A stretch of 64,000 bases of DNA from JAIEPW01 sp964406035. Lineage in GTDB: Bacteria > Acidobacteriota > Terriglobia > Bryobacterales > Bryobacteraceae. The stretch is taken from contig CAYOQB010000002.1 in the NCBI GenBank assembly GCA_964406035.1, positions 39,392 to 103,391 of the forward strand. The letters run 5' to 3'. Position numbers and translations under genes: made by a program. A model generated the notes under the pieces. The model did not search any database and was not told the DNA's origin. It was given only the letters and a program-made list of their open reading frames with translations. This document shows positions 51,501 through 58,342 of the stretch, in pieces; position 1 is the stretch's first letter, and the number at the start of each line of letters is the position of its first letter.

Positions 51501-51635
51501 ATTGTTCGTCAGATCCGGAAACGCGTCGATCGGAATCTGCAGCATCACCCAGCCGCCGCTGATCACCAGCAGCGCCACGCCCAGCAGCACCAGCCATGGA
51601 TTGTCGAGATGAACGTCGATGAGCCGGCGCAGCAT
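48588..51635 (-). CDS. czcA: RND heavy-metal efflux pump, inner-membrane transporter (CzcA-type)
   Basis: A 1015-residue HME-type RND pump with 12 membrane helices and two large periplasmic loops. In helix 4 the proton-relay motif DFGMIVDGAVVMMEN matches the DFGxxxDGAxxxxEN pattern of divalent-cation pumps (CzcA, CnrA) rather than the monovalent CusA form, so Co, Zn, Ni or Cd is the likely substrate. Other features include PIDAFPDLTNNQVLVIT and VNTWGGETKQYQI near the N-terminus. The frame extends upstream into czcB, but MLRRLIDVHLDNPWLVLL at 51635 is the true start, 2 nt after the czcB stop. It converges on the penicillin acylase gene with a 9-nt gap. Confidence 0.93.
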   Translation of the reverse strand: MLRRLIDVHLDNPWLVLLGVALLVISGGWVMLQIPIDAFPDLTNNQVLVITECPAMAPVEVEQLVTYPIETVLMGLPRAQEVRSISKLGLSMVTVVFEDDVETYRMRQFVNERIAEVRTRLPLGVEPQLGPVATAFGEVYQYTLEGEGWSAMDLKTLHEWQVKNQIRAVRGINEVNTWGGETKQYQIIVDPASLLRYGLTLRDVFERVRENNENFGGGYIEHASEQYTVRGLGRAGGIEDLSRIVLTSRGGTPVYLRDVAEVKEGAMQRYGAVQRDGKGETVSGMAIMLKGENGKRVIERVKAKIAGLRLPDGVRIVPFYDQSTVIDSTIATVRRNLLEGGALVIIVLLLFLGHLRAAMVVASVIPFSMLFGFIGMKIYGISANLMSLGAVDFGMIVDGAVVMMENSVRRFHEGDDVKESVRAAAHEVARPIAFGVGIIIAVYLPILFLEGLEGRMFRPMAITVCAALLGSLWLALTLVPTGARLVLRRQAAKHKAEHESHWFQAVRRRYQGVLEFLLRHRAPVLAGAALLVAGSLYSARFLGTEFMPRLDEGSILITTKKLPGISLTDSVAISDRVEERLIAFPEVSGVVTKSGRPDLATEAMGIYEADVYVLLKPASQWRFRSKAELIEAMDANLRQVPGVAFSFTQPMAMRLDEVVSGVKADVALKIFGEDQARLQQLAERALRILSGVPGAADAQMEIPTGSAEARIVVDRAEMARYGLNVTDLRDLLNAAVGGYHVSDVIEGQRRFAVVVRLPERYRSDPEALTQVFLTAPGGERVPLSRVARLETGRAAEVISRESGQRRVVVQANVRGTDLGSFVAEARERIAKGLPLPPGYSVDWGGQFENQQRATERLAYVIPASVLLIFGLLYATFHSVKQALLILLNVPFALVGGIAALWLRGLNLNLSASIGFIALFGVAVLNGVVLVSAINHLRRDGMATNQAVVAGASLRLRPVLMTALVAALGLLPMALATSAGAEVQRPLATVIIGGLATSTLLTLFLLPLVYPYSTRE

Positions 51636-51637
51636 GG

Positions 51638-52843
51638 CTACTCTTCCGCCAGGGATCGGATGAGCAGTTGGCTCTTCAGTTGGAACGCGCCTTTGGTCAC
51701 TACCCGCGCGCCTTCCGCCAGCCCCTGCTGGATCTCCGTCCATCCGTCCTGCCGCCGCCCCGTCTTCACCGGCTGCACCTCAAAAACCGCGGCCGACTTC
51801 CGCACGAACACCACCGGCTGGCCGTTCAGATCCTGAATCGAGGAATCCGGCGTCATCAGCAGCGGAGCGCCGCTCCCGGTCTCGATCCGCGCGGTGGCAT
51901 ACATCTCCGGCTTCAGTTTCGCTTGCCGGTTGGCCAGCTCGATGCGCGCGCGAACCGTCCGCGTCGCGGGGTCGAACTCGTCTCCCAGGCGCGTAATCCT
52001 TCCCTGGAACGGCTGCTCCGGATAAGCTTGCACGTCCACGCGCACCGTCATGCCCGTGCGCAGCTTCGCCAGGTGCTGCTCATTCACCTGCGCCAGCATC
52101 CATACCGTCGACAGGTCGCTGATGGTGAACATCGGCGCGCCCGCCGTGACCACCGAACCCACGCTTACCTCGCGCGACACCACCGTTCCCGCCGCCGGCG
52201 ATTTCACCGGAATCAGATCCTCGGGGTGATCGCTTTCGCCGGGGCTGTGCTCCGGATGCTCTTCCAGCGAGACCTGCAGGAATTCCACCAGGTGCAGCCG
52301 CGCCCGGCTCAGATCGGCGTCCGCCGCCGAGAGATCGCTTTGCGCCGCGCGCACCGCCGCCTCCGCCTGCTCCAGGTCGGCCAGGGATCCGGCCTTCAGT
52401 TCATGCAGCCTCTTGGCCCGGTCGCGAGCCCGGCGCGCCGTCTCCAGCGCCGACCGGCGATGTTCCAGCTCCGCCGCCGCCTTCCGATACTGCGCCCGCG
52501 ACTCGTGAATGTCGTGGCTGTGAATCCCCGCCAGCACCTTCCCCGCGTCCACGCGATCTCCGATGTTGACGTGCACCCGGCGCACCCGCGCTTCCGTCAC
52601 CGCGCCCACGCGCCACGTCCGTTCTTCATTCATCGTGATCCGGCCTTCGGCGCGGATCGCGTCCGCAATGCGGCGCCGCTCCACCGCCTGTGTTTCCAGG
52701 CCCATCTCGCGCTGCATCTTCTCGTCCACTTGCACTTGGGTGGACGACGGCGCCTCTTTCGCGGCCTCAGCGCCGGCTTCCACGGGAGCCTGCCGCCCGC
52801 AGCCCGCCAGCGCCAGCACGCCCATTACGACCGCCCACCTCAT
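51638..52843 (-). CDS. czcB: RND efflux periplasmic adaptor (CzcB-type lipoprotein)
   Basis: A 401-residue membrane-fusion protein. It has a lipoprotein signal with lipobox LAGC (C15), so it is tethered to a membrane. A barrel-sandwich/lipoyl hybrid (VRRVHVNIGDRVDAGKVL and AAGTVVSREVSVGSVVTAG) encloses a long helical hairpin (about 110-200), followed by a beta-barrel and a membrane-proximal domain. A histidine/acid-rich stretch, EEHPEHSPGESDHPED (about 205), could bind metal. It links CzcA to the outer-membrane channel CzcC. It overlaps the czcC stop by 4 nt (ATGA). Confidence 0.92.
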   Translation of the reverse strand: MRWAVVMGVLALAGCGRQAPVEAGAEAAKEAPSSTQVQVDEKMQREMGLETQAVERRRIADAIRAEGRITMNEERTWRVGAVTEARVRRVHVNIGDRVDAGKVLAGIHSHDIHESRAQYRKAAAELEHRRSALETARRARDRAKRLHELKAGSLADLEQAEAAVRAAQSDLSAADADLSRARLHLVEFLQVSLEEHPEHSPGESDHPEDLIPVKSPAAGTVVSREVSVGSVVTAGAPMFTISDLSTVWMLAQVNEQHLAKLRTGMTVRVDVQAYPEQPFQGRITRLGDEFDPATRTVRARIELANRQAKLKPEMYATARIETGSGAPLLMTPDSSIQDLNGQPVVFVRKSAAVFEVQPVKTGRRQDGWTEIQQGLAEGARVVTKGAFQLKSQLLIRSLAEE

Positions 52844-54081
52844 GGAAACACCCCCATCGCGATTTCCAGCGCGATCACCGCCTGGTGATACTCGGCCCAT
52901 GTCCGGAAGTACAGCGCCTCGGCATCCAGGCGAACCCGCTCCGCGTCCAGCAGCCGCGACAGGTCCGTGCCGCCCTCCCGATACGCCGCTTGCGCGATGC
53001 GCGAGGATTCCGCCGCGCGTGACCGCAGCGGGCCCAGCGAATCACGAACCTGCCGCAGCCGCGCGTTCACTTCCGCCTCCGCCAGCTTCACTTCCGCCCG
53101 GATCGCCGCTTCCTGCACTTCGCGATACCGCTGCGCCGCCCGCACGCCCGCCTCCGCCGAAGCGATGGCCCCCTGGTTGCGATTGAGAAACGGCAGGTCT
53201 ACTTGAACACCCGCGATCAGCGTATCCAGCGGCCCGCTCCTCTTGTATCCCCCCAGGACCTCCAGGTTCGGCCGGGCAGTTGCCTGTTGCAGCCGCACAT
53301 TCGAGCGCGCCGCGATCTCCTCCTGCCGCGCGGCCTCCATTTCCATCCGGTTCTCCAGCGCGCGGGCTGCATCCGCCACCGGCGGAGCAGCCGGGGCTGC
53401 TTCCAGCGTGTCCGCCAGCGTGTCCGTTCCGATCTCGGTCTGCCCCATTTCGCGGTACAGCGCGATGCGCGTGCGCTCGGCTTCCAGACGCGCCGCCACG
53501 GCTTGAATCGACAGCCGCTCGCGCTCCACCTGCACGCGAATCAGATCCACTTCCGCCATCGCGCCTTCCCGCACGCGCGCCTCGTGGAACTGCACCACTT
53601 GCTCGAAGTTGGCCACCGCCTCTTCCCAAACCGACAGCAGCCGCTGCGCCGCGGCGGCGTTCCAGTAAGCCGCTTTCACCCGCGCGGCGATCTGCCGCCG
53701 CAGCAGTTCCCGCTCCAGGTCGCCCCGCCGCCGGTTGGCCTCGGCGAGCTCCGTGCGCCGCTCTCGCTTGCCCGCGGTCTCCAGGGTTTGTTGCAGATAA
53801 GCAAAGGTGTCCGTCTGCGTCCCGAAGCGGAACTCCGGGCTCTGCCAGCCGCGCAGATTCTCAGTCTGAAAAATGAATCGCGGATTCAAACGCAACGCCG
53901 CCTGCTGCCGCAGGCCTTCCAGCGCCGCCACCCGTTCCGCCGCGACGCCGAGGGCGGGGTGCGATGCCAACGCCCGTTCCACGGCTTCCCGCACGGTAAG
54001 TGTCCCGGCCGCGAGAGGCAGCGCGCACATCAGGCTGATCGTCCCGATTTTCAAAGCACAGTGTAACAGTTGAAGACGCAC
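52840..54081 (-). CDS. czcC: TolC-family outer-membrane efflux channel (CzcC-type)
   Basis: A 413-residue outer-membrane efflux protein. After a signal region (IGTISLMCALPLAAG) come paired TolC repeats with long coiled helices: LTVREAVERALASHP, NPRFIFQTEN, VDLPFLNRNQGAIASAEAGVRAAQ and LLDAERVRLDAEALYFRTWAEY. This is the trimeric exit duct for the Czc complex. GTG at 54081 is used, which gives a full signal peptide; the internal ATG at 54030 would shorten it. It is first in the czcCBA operon, 21 nt after homoserine dehydrogenase on the same strand. Confidence 0.9.
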   Translation of the reverse strand: MRLQLLHCALKIGTISLMCALPLAAGTLTVREAVERALASHPALGVAAERVAALEGLRQQAALRLNPRFIFQTENLRGWQSPEFRFGTQTDTFAYLQQTLETAGKRERRTELAEANRRRGDLERELLRRQIAARVKAAYWNAAAAQRLLSVWEEAVANFEQVVQFHEARVREGAMAEVDLIRVQVERERLSIQAVAARLEAERTRIALYREMGQTEIGTDTLADTLEAAPAAPPVADAARALENRMEMEAARQEEIAARSNVRLQQATARPNLEVLGGYKRSGPLDTLIAGVQVDLPFLNRNQGAIASAEAGVRAAQRYREVQEAAIRAEVKLAEAEVNARLRQVRDSLGPLRSRAAESSRIAQAAYREGGTDLSRLLDAERVRLDAEALYFRTWAEYHQAVIALEIAMGVFP

Positions 54082-54102
54082 TTTCCGTGCAAAGGTAACC
54101 CT

Positions 54103-55071
54103 TTATAAGCCCGTCAAACGCGCGATCTCAATCAGGTCGCTGTACAATCCGTACGCGGTTTGCTCCACTCCCCCCGCAACCTCCATCACTCCCACCGTTC
54201 CCATCAGGTCGGTGTCAAGCAACAGCAGATTCGAGGCGCCTGGCAGCGCGGCAAATGGATCCCCTTCGTCCAGCACCTCCGCGCGCACCCGCAACTTCCA
54301 CCCTCCCGGACCCCGATGCGCCCGGCTCACCAGCGCCACCGTTTTGCGATTCGCCTTCAGTTCCAGCACCTTGTCCGTGGTCAGCCGTCCGATCCCCTTG
54401 CGGTCGATATCCAGTGGCGTTACCCCCGCATCCAGCAGGACATTCGCCAGCGCCGCGGTCTTCGCCGCCGCATCCCAGCCCTCGATATCGTAGCTCGCGT
54501 CGGCTTCCGTGATCCCCAGCCGCCGCGCCTGCTCCACCCCATCCTCCATCGACAAACCCTGCCTCATGCAGTCGATGATCACCTTGCTCGTGGAGTTCAG
54601 AACCCCGCGGAATCCCAGGATCCGCACCCCCGGCAGCGTGTGCCGCACCAGGTTGAATACCGGCGCGCCGTCCATCACCGAAGCTTCGCAGCGGAACTCC
54701 ACTTCCGCCCGCCTCGCCTCATCCCGCAACGCCCGGTAGGCGTGCGCGATCGGCCCCTTGTTCGCCGTCACCACATGCTTGTTCCGCTCGAAGGCAGCCC
54801 GGATGTGCGAGATCGCCGGCTCCCCGGAGGCCGGATTCAGGGTCGTGATCTCCACCACCGTGTCCGCCCGCGCTCGATCCAGAAACTCGCCTACCGGAGT
54901 CACCGCGGGACCGAACTTCGGTTCGCCCTCGATCCCCCTTTGGTCGAAAACAGACCCGTGACGCGCCGTGGTGATCGCTGTGATCCGGAAATTGTGGGAG
55001 TCTCGCGTGCGCCGCAGCAGGTTCGCGAAAGCACGGCCTACGTTGCCGTATCCAATCAATGCGAGTCGCAA
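54103..55071 (-). CDS. hom: Homoserine dehydrogenase, short form
   Basis: A 322-residue enzyme with an N-terminal NAD(P)-binding fold (LALIGYGNVGRAFANLL), the active-site stretch HVVTANKGPIAHAYR with its catalytic lysine, and FRGVLNSTSKVIIDCMRQG in the substrate domain. It reduces aspartate semialdehyde to homoserine for threonine and methionine synthesis. It has no C-terminal ACT domain, so feedback control by threonine of the usual kind is not expected. It lies between a membrane protein (18-nt gap) and czcCBA (21-nt gap) on one strand, an unusual position for an amino-acid gene. Confidence 0.9.
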   Translation of the reverse strand: MRLALIGYGNVGRAFANLLRRTRDSHNFRITAITTARHGSVFDQRGIEGEPKFGPAVTPVGEFLDRARADTVVEITTLNPASGEPAISHIRAAFERNKHVVTANKGPIAHAYRALRDEARRAEVEFRCEASVMDGAPVFNLVRHTLPGVRILGFRGVLNSTSKVIIDCMRQGLSMEDGVEQARRLGITEADASYDIEGWDAAAKTAALANVLLDAGVTPLDIDRKGIGRLTTDKVLELKANRKTVALVSRAHRGPGGWKLRVRAEVLDEGDPFAALPGASNLLLLDTDLMGTVGVMEVAGGVEQTAYGLYSDLIEIARLTGL

Positions 55072-55089
55072 GAGTCGAGTGTACCGCTT

Positions 55090-55770
55090 CTACTTCGCAA
55101 CCACCGCCGTGCGGTACCGGACTTCCATCCCGCCTTCCATCGCGCCCCATTCGCTCCACTCCGTCGTCGTGGTCAGCGATTCGTCCGTCAGCTCGATGGA
55201 GTGCGTTCCGAGTTGTTCCTCGCCCCGCATCACCGCGAAAAGAAACGTCTGCTGCCGGTCCCGCAGCGTGAAAGCTCCCGGAATCACCGTCCAGCCCGCC
55301 TCGCTCCGGAACTGCGCCGGGTTGGGACGGGCCTCCAGCGTGTAGCCGCCGCATCGGAAATCGAAGCGGAACATCCCCGGTTTTGCATCGCCCACTCGGG
55401 CCGCGGGCATTCGCACCTCCACTTGAGCTTCGCCCCGCATCCCCTTCGGCCAGGCGATCCCCGGATCGTGAACCGGCTGCATCGCGACCACCCATCCGCC
55501 GATCAGGACCGCCGCGGCGCCCGCCAGGCTCCAGCCGAGGAATGCGTGTCGCGCGGGATTGGCCGCGAGGTTCCACAACAGCCACCCGCCCCCAATCAGG
55601 CCCGCCAGCCCCGCCAGTCCACCCACGAAAAAGAACCCGCCCATCGCGTTCGCGCCCTCGCGCGATCCGCCGGTCCGGGTGAAGTACCACGCCGCGGTCG
55701 CCCCCACGATCGACCACGACAACGCGCCGGTCAGAACCGCACCCAATAGCGTGAGTAGAATCCGGGACAT
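55090..55770 (-). CDS. Hypothetical membrane protein with N-terminal helices and soluble tail
   Basis: A 226-residue protein with three N-terminal hydrophobic helices (about 4-28, 44-70, 78-96) and a C-terminal hydrophilic domain of about 120 residues that is mainly beta (MFRFDFRCGGYTLEARPN). No family is recognised. A TATACT box (55782-55777) ends 6 nt before the ATG, giving an apparently leaderless start. It heads the minus-strand run with hom and czcCBA, so it may be co-transcribed with them. Confidence 0.7.
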   Translation of the reverse strand: MSRILLTLLGAVLTGALSWSIVGATAAWYFTRTGGSREGANAMGGFFFVGGLAGLAGLIGGGWLLWNLAANPARHAFLGWSLAGAAAVLIGGWVVAMQPVHDPGIAWPKGMRGEAQVEVRMPAARVGDAKPGMFRFDFRCGGYTLEARPNPAQFRSEAGWTVIPGAFTLRDRQQTFLFAVMRGEEQLGTHSIELTDESLTTTTEWSEWGAMEGGMEVRYRTAVVAK

Positions 55771-55776
55771 CGCGAC

Positions 55777-55782
55777 AGTATA
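55777..55782 (-). promoter_or_regulatory. -10-like box for the 55770 gene
   Basis: TATACT read on the minus strand ends 6 nt before the ATG at 55770. It forms a back-to-back pair with the plus-strand TATATT box at 55797-55802. Confidence 0.5.
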
Positions 55783-55796
55783 CCCATGCCCCCGGT

Positions 55797-55802
55797 TATA
55801 TT
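55797..55802 (+). promoter_or_regulatory. -10-like box for the 55810 gene
   Basis: TATATT at 55797-55802 is followed by 7 nt (GGGATTA) and the ATG at 55810. The whole divergent control region between the two genes is only 39 bp. Confidence 0.5.
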
Positions 55803-55809
55803 GGGATTA

Positions 55810-57537
55810 ATGGGCTTGCGATTGGCAATTCTGGCGTGCGTCACCTGCTGGACCGCGTTCGCCGATTGCCAGAATGTCCCCGCCTGGACTGCGTGCGACA
55901 TTGCAGTGGAACTCACCCCCGAGGAGGCGCGCGCCCATCCCAACCCCTGGCAGACGGTCGAGATCAAGGCCGAGCTCCGCTCCCCCGAGTTCAAGACCTT
56001 CCTGATCCACGCCTTCTGGGACGGCGGCTCGAGAATGGTGTTGCGCATGACCTCCACCCAGCCGGGCGAGTGGACCTACCGCATCACCAGCAACCTGAAG
56101 CGTCTGGACGGAACCGCCGGATCCTTCACCGCCGCTGCGTCCGAGCGCGCCGGATTCATCGAACCGGCCAACGTCCATCATTGGAAACACGCCACCGGCA
56201 ATAAGCCCCATTTGTGGATGGGCCAGACTCTCGAAGCTCCGTTCACCGCCGGCTCTCGCGCCGATTTCGAGGCCGCGATCGACGCCCTCGCGGCTGCCCG
56301 CTTCACCCATGTCGCCGCGATTGTCGATCCCGACCCCAAGCCCGGCGCCCCGGCGCTAGCCTTGTTCCAGGAACTCGACCACCGCATCCGGTACGTGAAC
56401 GCCAAGGGCCTCATCGCCGATCTGATCCTCGCTCCCGGCGGCAACCGGCTCGCCGCCGCGCTCACCACCTGGCAAGCGCGCGCCCGCTATATCCGCTATC
56501 TCGTGTCCCGCTACTCTGCCTTCGACATCACCTGGCTGGGACTTGAGAATTGGGAGGAATACACCGATGCCCGCGCTTTGCTGAAGGAAATCGGGACCCT
56601 GATTAAGGACAACGACGCCTACGGACATCCGCGCTCCACTCATTCCCAGGTCACCGCGGCGCCGCTGCTCGGTGATGGTTGGATGAACTTCCTTACTTAC
56701 GGCACGCTCAACGCCGCCGTGGGCGCCGTGGAGCATCAGTTATATCCGCTGCCCGCCATCAATGTCGCGCCTTATACGGAGCCCCGCGCTCTGTGGAACG
56801 CGCAAATGAACGGCCAATATCCCGCGCTGCGCAAGACGGATCCCGCGGCAGCCAAAATCTGGTTCGAGTTCTTCGAGAAAACCCGCTTCTGGGAACTGGA
56901 GCCTTACTTCGACGCCGATGGCGGCCGCGCCGTGGCCTTGGACCGGGTGTCCCCCGACGACCGCGACGGCGTCGAGTATATCTTCCTAACCGAGCGAGCC
57001 GGCCCCGTCGAGATCGGCGTCGACCGCCGCGGCTACGATACCCGCTGGATCAACATCGACACCGGCGAGGTTACCGTCCTCAAGGACTTCAAGGGTGAGC
57101 GGTTCACCGGAGAGCCACCCGCCAAAGGCAACTTCGTCCTGCATCTGTCCCGCGAAGGTCACAAACAGAGCATGGGACGCTCCTATCGCTTCGAATCGAG
57201 AACCATCCTCCAGCAGGAAGTTGAGACCTCCCCGAAGCTGACTCCCTTCGACATTGCCGCCCCGGGCGAGACGATGCCCGCGTTCCTTCCCGCTCCCTAT
57301 GCCGTGAAAATGCGCCGCGAAACGCGCGCCACCCGCCAGATGCTGTTCCTGTGGCAGGGCGAAGTCGCCGTCGACGGGCAAGGCTACCGCGTGCTGGCAA
57401 CCGGGCGCGAGGGCCAGTTCCAGGTTCCGCGCGAGCTGATCAAACGCATGCCCGCCGTTCTCAGCCTTCGCCTCTACGGCATGAATGCCTATGGCAAGGT
57501 CTACATGGTCGATCGCGTGGTGAGGCTGACTCCTTGA
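55810..57537 (+). CDS. Secreted glycosidase-like protein (DUF5060 plus DUF4038-type TIM barrel)
   Basis: A 575-residue secreted protein (signal LRLAILACVTCWTAFA). Residues about 20-110 form a DUF5060 beta-sandwich (FLIHAFWDGGSRMVLRMT, GEWTYRIT). Residues about 120-400 are a DUF4038-like TIM barrel (THVAAIVDPDP, WLGLENWEEYTDA, AVEHQLYPLP), with E in LENWEE and E in EHQLYP as possible catalytic residues. A beta-rich C-terminal part follows. It probably acts on a plant or microbial polysaccharide. The upstream ATG at 55786 is possible, but the TATATT box favours 55810. It couples to tsaB by a TTGA overlap. Confidence 0.68.
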   Translation: MGLRLAILACVTCWTAFADCQNVPAWTACDIAVELTPEEARAHPNPWQTVEIKAELRSPEFKTFLIHAFWDGGSRMVLRMTSTQPGEWTYRITSNLKRLDGTAGSFTAAASERAGFIEPANVHHWKHATGNKPHLWMGQTLEAPFTAGSRADFEAAIDALAAARFTHVAAIVDPDPKPGAPALALFQELDHRIRYVNAKGLIADLILAPGGNRLAAALTTWQARARYIRYLVSRYSAFDITWLGLENWEEYTDARALLKEIGTLIKDNDAYGHPRSTHSQVTAAPLLGDGWMNFLTYGTLNAAVGAVEHQLYPLPAINVAPYTEPRALWNAQMNGQYPALRKTDPAAAKIWFEFFEKTRFWELEPYFDADGGRAVALDRVSPDDRDGVEYIFLTERAGPVEIGVDRRGYDTRWINIDTGEVTVLKDFKGERFTGEPPAKGNFVLHLSREGHKQSMGRSYRFESRTILQQEVETSPKLTPFDIAAPGETMPAFLPAPYAVKMRRETRATRQMLFLWQGEVAVDGQGYRVLATGREGQFQVPRELIKRMPAVLSLRLYGMNAYGKVYMVDRVVRLTP

Positions 57538-58178
57538 GCGGCCGCATCCTCGCGGTCGATACCACCTCCGAACACGGAAGCATTGCACTGTTGGACGGTG
57601 GTCTTCTCAAGGAAGAGCACGAGATTCACGCTCCCGGCGGTTTCGGCCACGTCCTGCTCGACGAGATATCCAACCTGCTGAAGCGGCACTCGCTCCGGCT
57701 GCCGCAGATCGACTGCTGGGCGGTCGCCGCCGGACCGGGCTCCTTTACCGGCATCCGCGTCGGCATGGCCGCGGTAAAGGGGCTGGCCGAAGCAACATCC
57801 CGGCCCGTGGTCCCGGTTTCCAACCTGCAGGCGATCGCACATCACGGCGACGGCGATCTCCGCGCCGCGCTGTTGGACGCCCGCCGCGGGGAGATCTACT
57901 GCGGCTGGTACGACGCGAACCTCGATTCCCTTCGGCCCGAAGCCGTGATGACCCTCGATGCTTGGCGGGCGATCCTGCCCCCGGCCGCTCAGGTCCTCAC
58001 GCCAACCCCGGCGCTGGCCGCCGGCGCTGCTCGCGTGAAGCAGTCCCCTACGGCTTTGGCCGGCGCGATTGCCTGGATCGCCGCCCGGCGCTGGCAAGCC
58101 GGTCACGCCCTCGACCCCGCCCTCGCCGACGCCAACTACGTGCGCAAGTCCGACGCCGAACTGCACTGGCGGGAGTGA
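57534..58178 (+). CDS. tsaB: tRNA threonylcarbamoyladenosine biosynthesis protein TsaB
   Basis: A 214-residue TsaB (YeaZ), an ASKHA-fold partner of TsaD in t6A37 tRNA modification. The N-terminus SGRILAVDTTSEHGSIALL, the segment AAGPGSFTGIRVGMAAVKGLA and VVPVSNLQAIA are typical. The frame continues upstream for 61 codons in the shadow of the previous gene; the TTG at 57534, overlapping the previous stop as TTGA, begins exactly at the domain. Expression is thus coupled to a secreted glycosidase, an odd pairing for a tRNA-modification gene. Confidence 0.92.
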   Translation: MSGRILAVDTTSEHGSIALLDGGLLKEEHEIHAPGGFGHVLLDEISNLLKRHSLRLPQIDCWAVAAGPGSFTGIRVGMAAVKGLAEATSRPVVPVSNLQAIAHHGDGDLRAALLDARRGEIYCGWYDANLDSLRPEAVMTLDAWRAILPPAAQVLTPTPALAAGAARVKQSPTALAGAIAWIAARRWQAGHALDPALADANYVRKSDAELHWRE

Positions 58179-58232
58179 TCAGAAACGTACGCGCGGCGTC
58201 CTCCGGACATGTTACTGTAAAGGGAAGCAGGT

Positions 58233-58287
58233 AGCTCCTTTTAGCCCGTCCAGAGGGGAGCAAGGAGCGTGTGCGTCCTGACACGCA
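58233..58287 (+). promoter_or_regulatory. Structured leader resembling a PyrR-binding element
   Basis: GCTCCTT (58233-58239) pairs perfectly with AAGGAGC (58261-58267). Between them is CGTCCAGAGGGGAG, close to the UCCNGNGAGG loop bound by PyrR in pyrimidine operon leaders. A second hairpin (GTGCGT 58270-58275 with ACGCAC 58282-58287) follows, without a T-run. It lies before a pyrimidine-nucleoside phosphorylase gene, so uridine-nucleotide-responsive control is plausible. The flanking stem of the loop is weaker than in Bacillus, so this is a proposal. Confidence 0.45.
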
Positions 58288-58342
58288 CATCGATAGTGCC
58301 TTTGGATTCATAGAGATAAAGTTGGTTTGACCGAGGATTTCG

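Noticed and set aside
49005..51836. A very long open frame (943 codons) on the plus strand opposite czcA
   Set aside because: It is an antisense shadow of the GC-rich czcA reading frame: low-complexity Arg/His/Gln composition, no recognisable domain, while czcA on the other strand has complete motifs.
58266..58287. Hairpin GCGTGT/ACACGC or GTGCGT/ACGCAC as a rho-independent terminator after tsaB
   Set aside because: No T-run follows (the sequence continues ATCGATAG), so it is better treated as part of the leader of the next gene.
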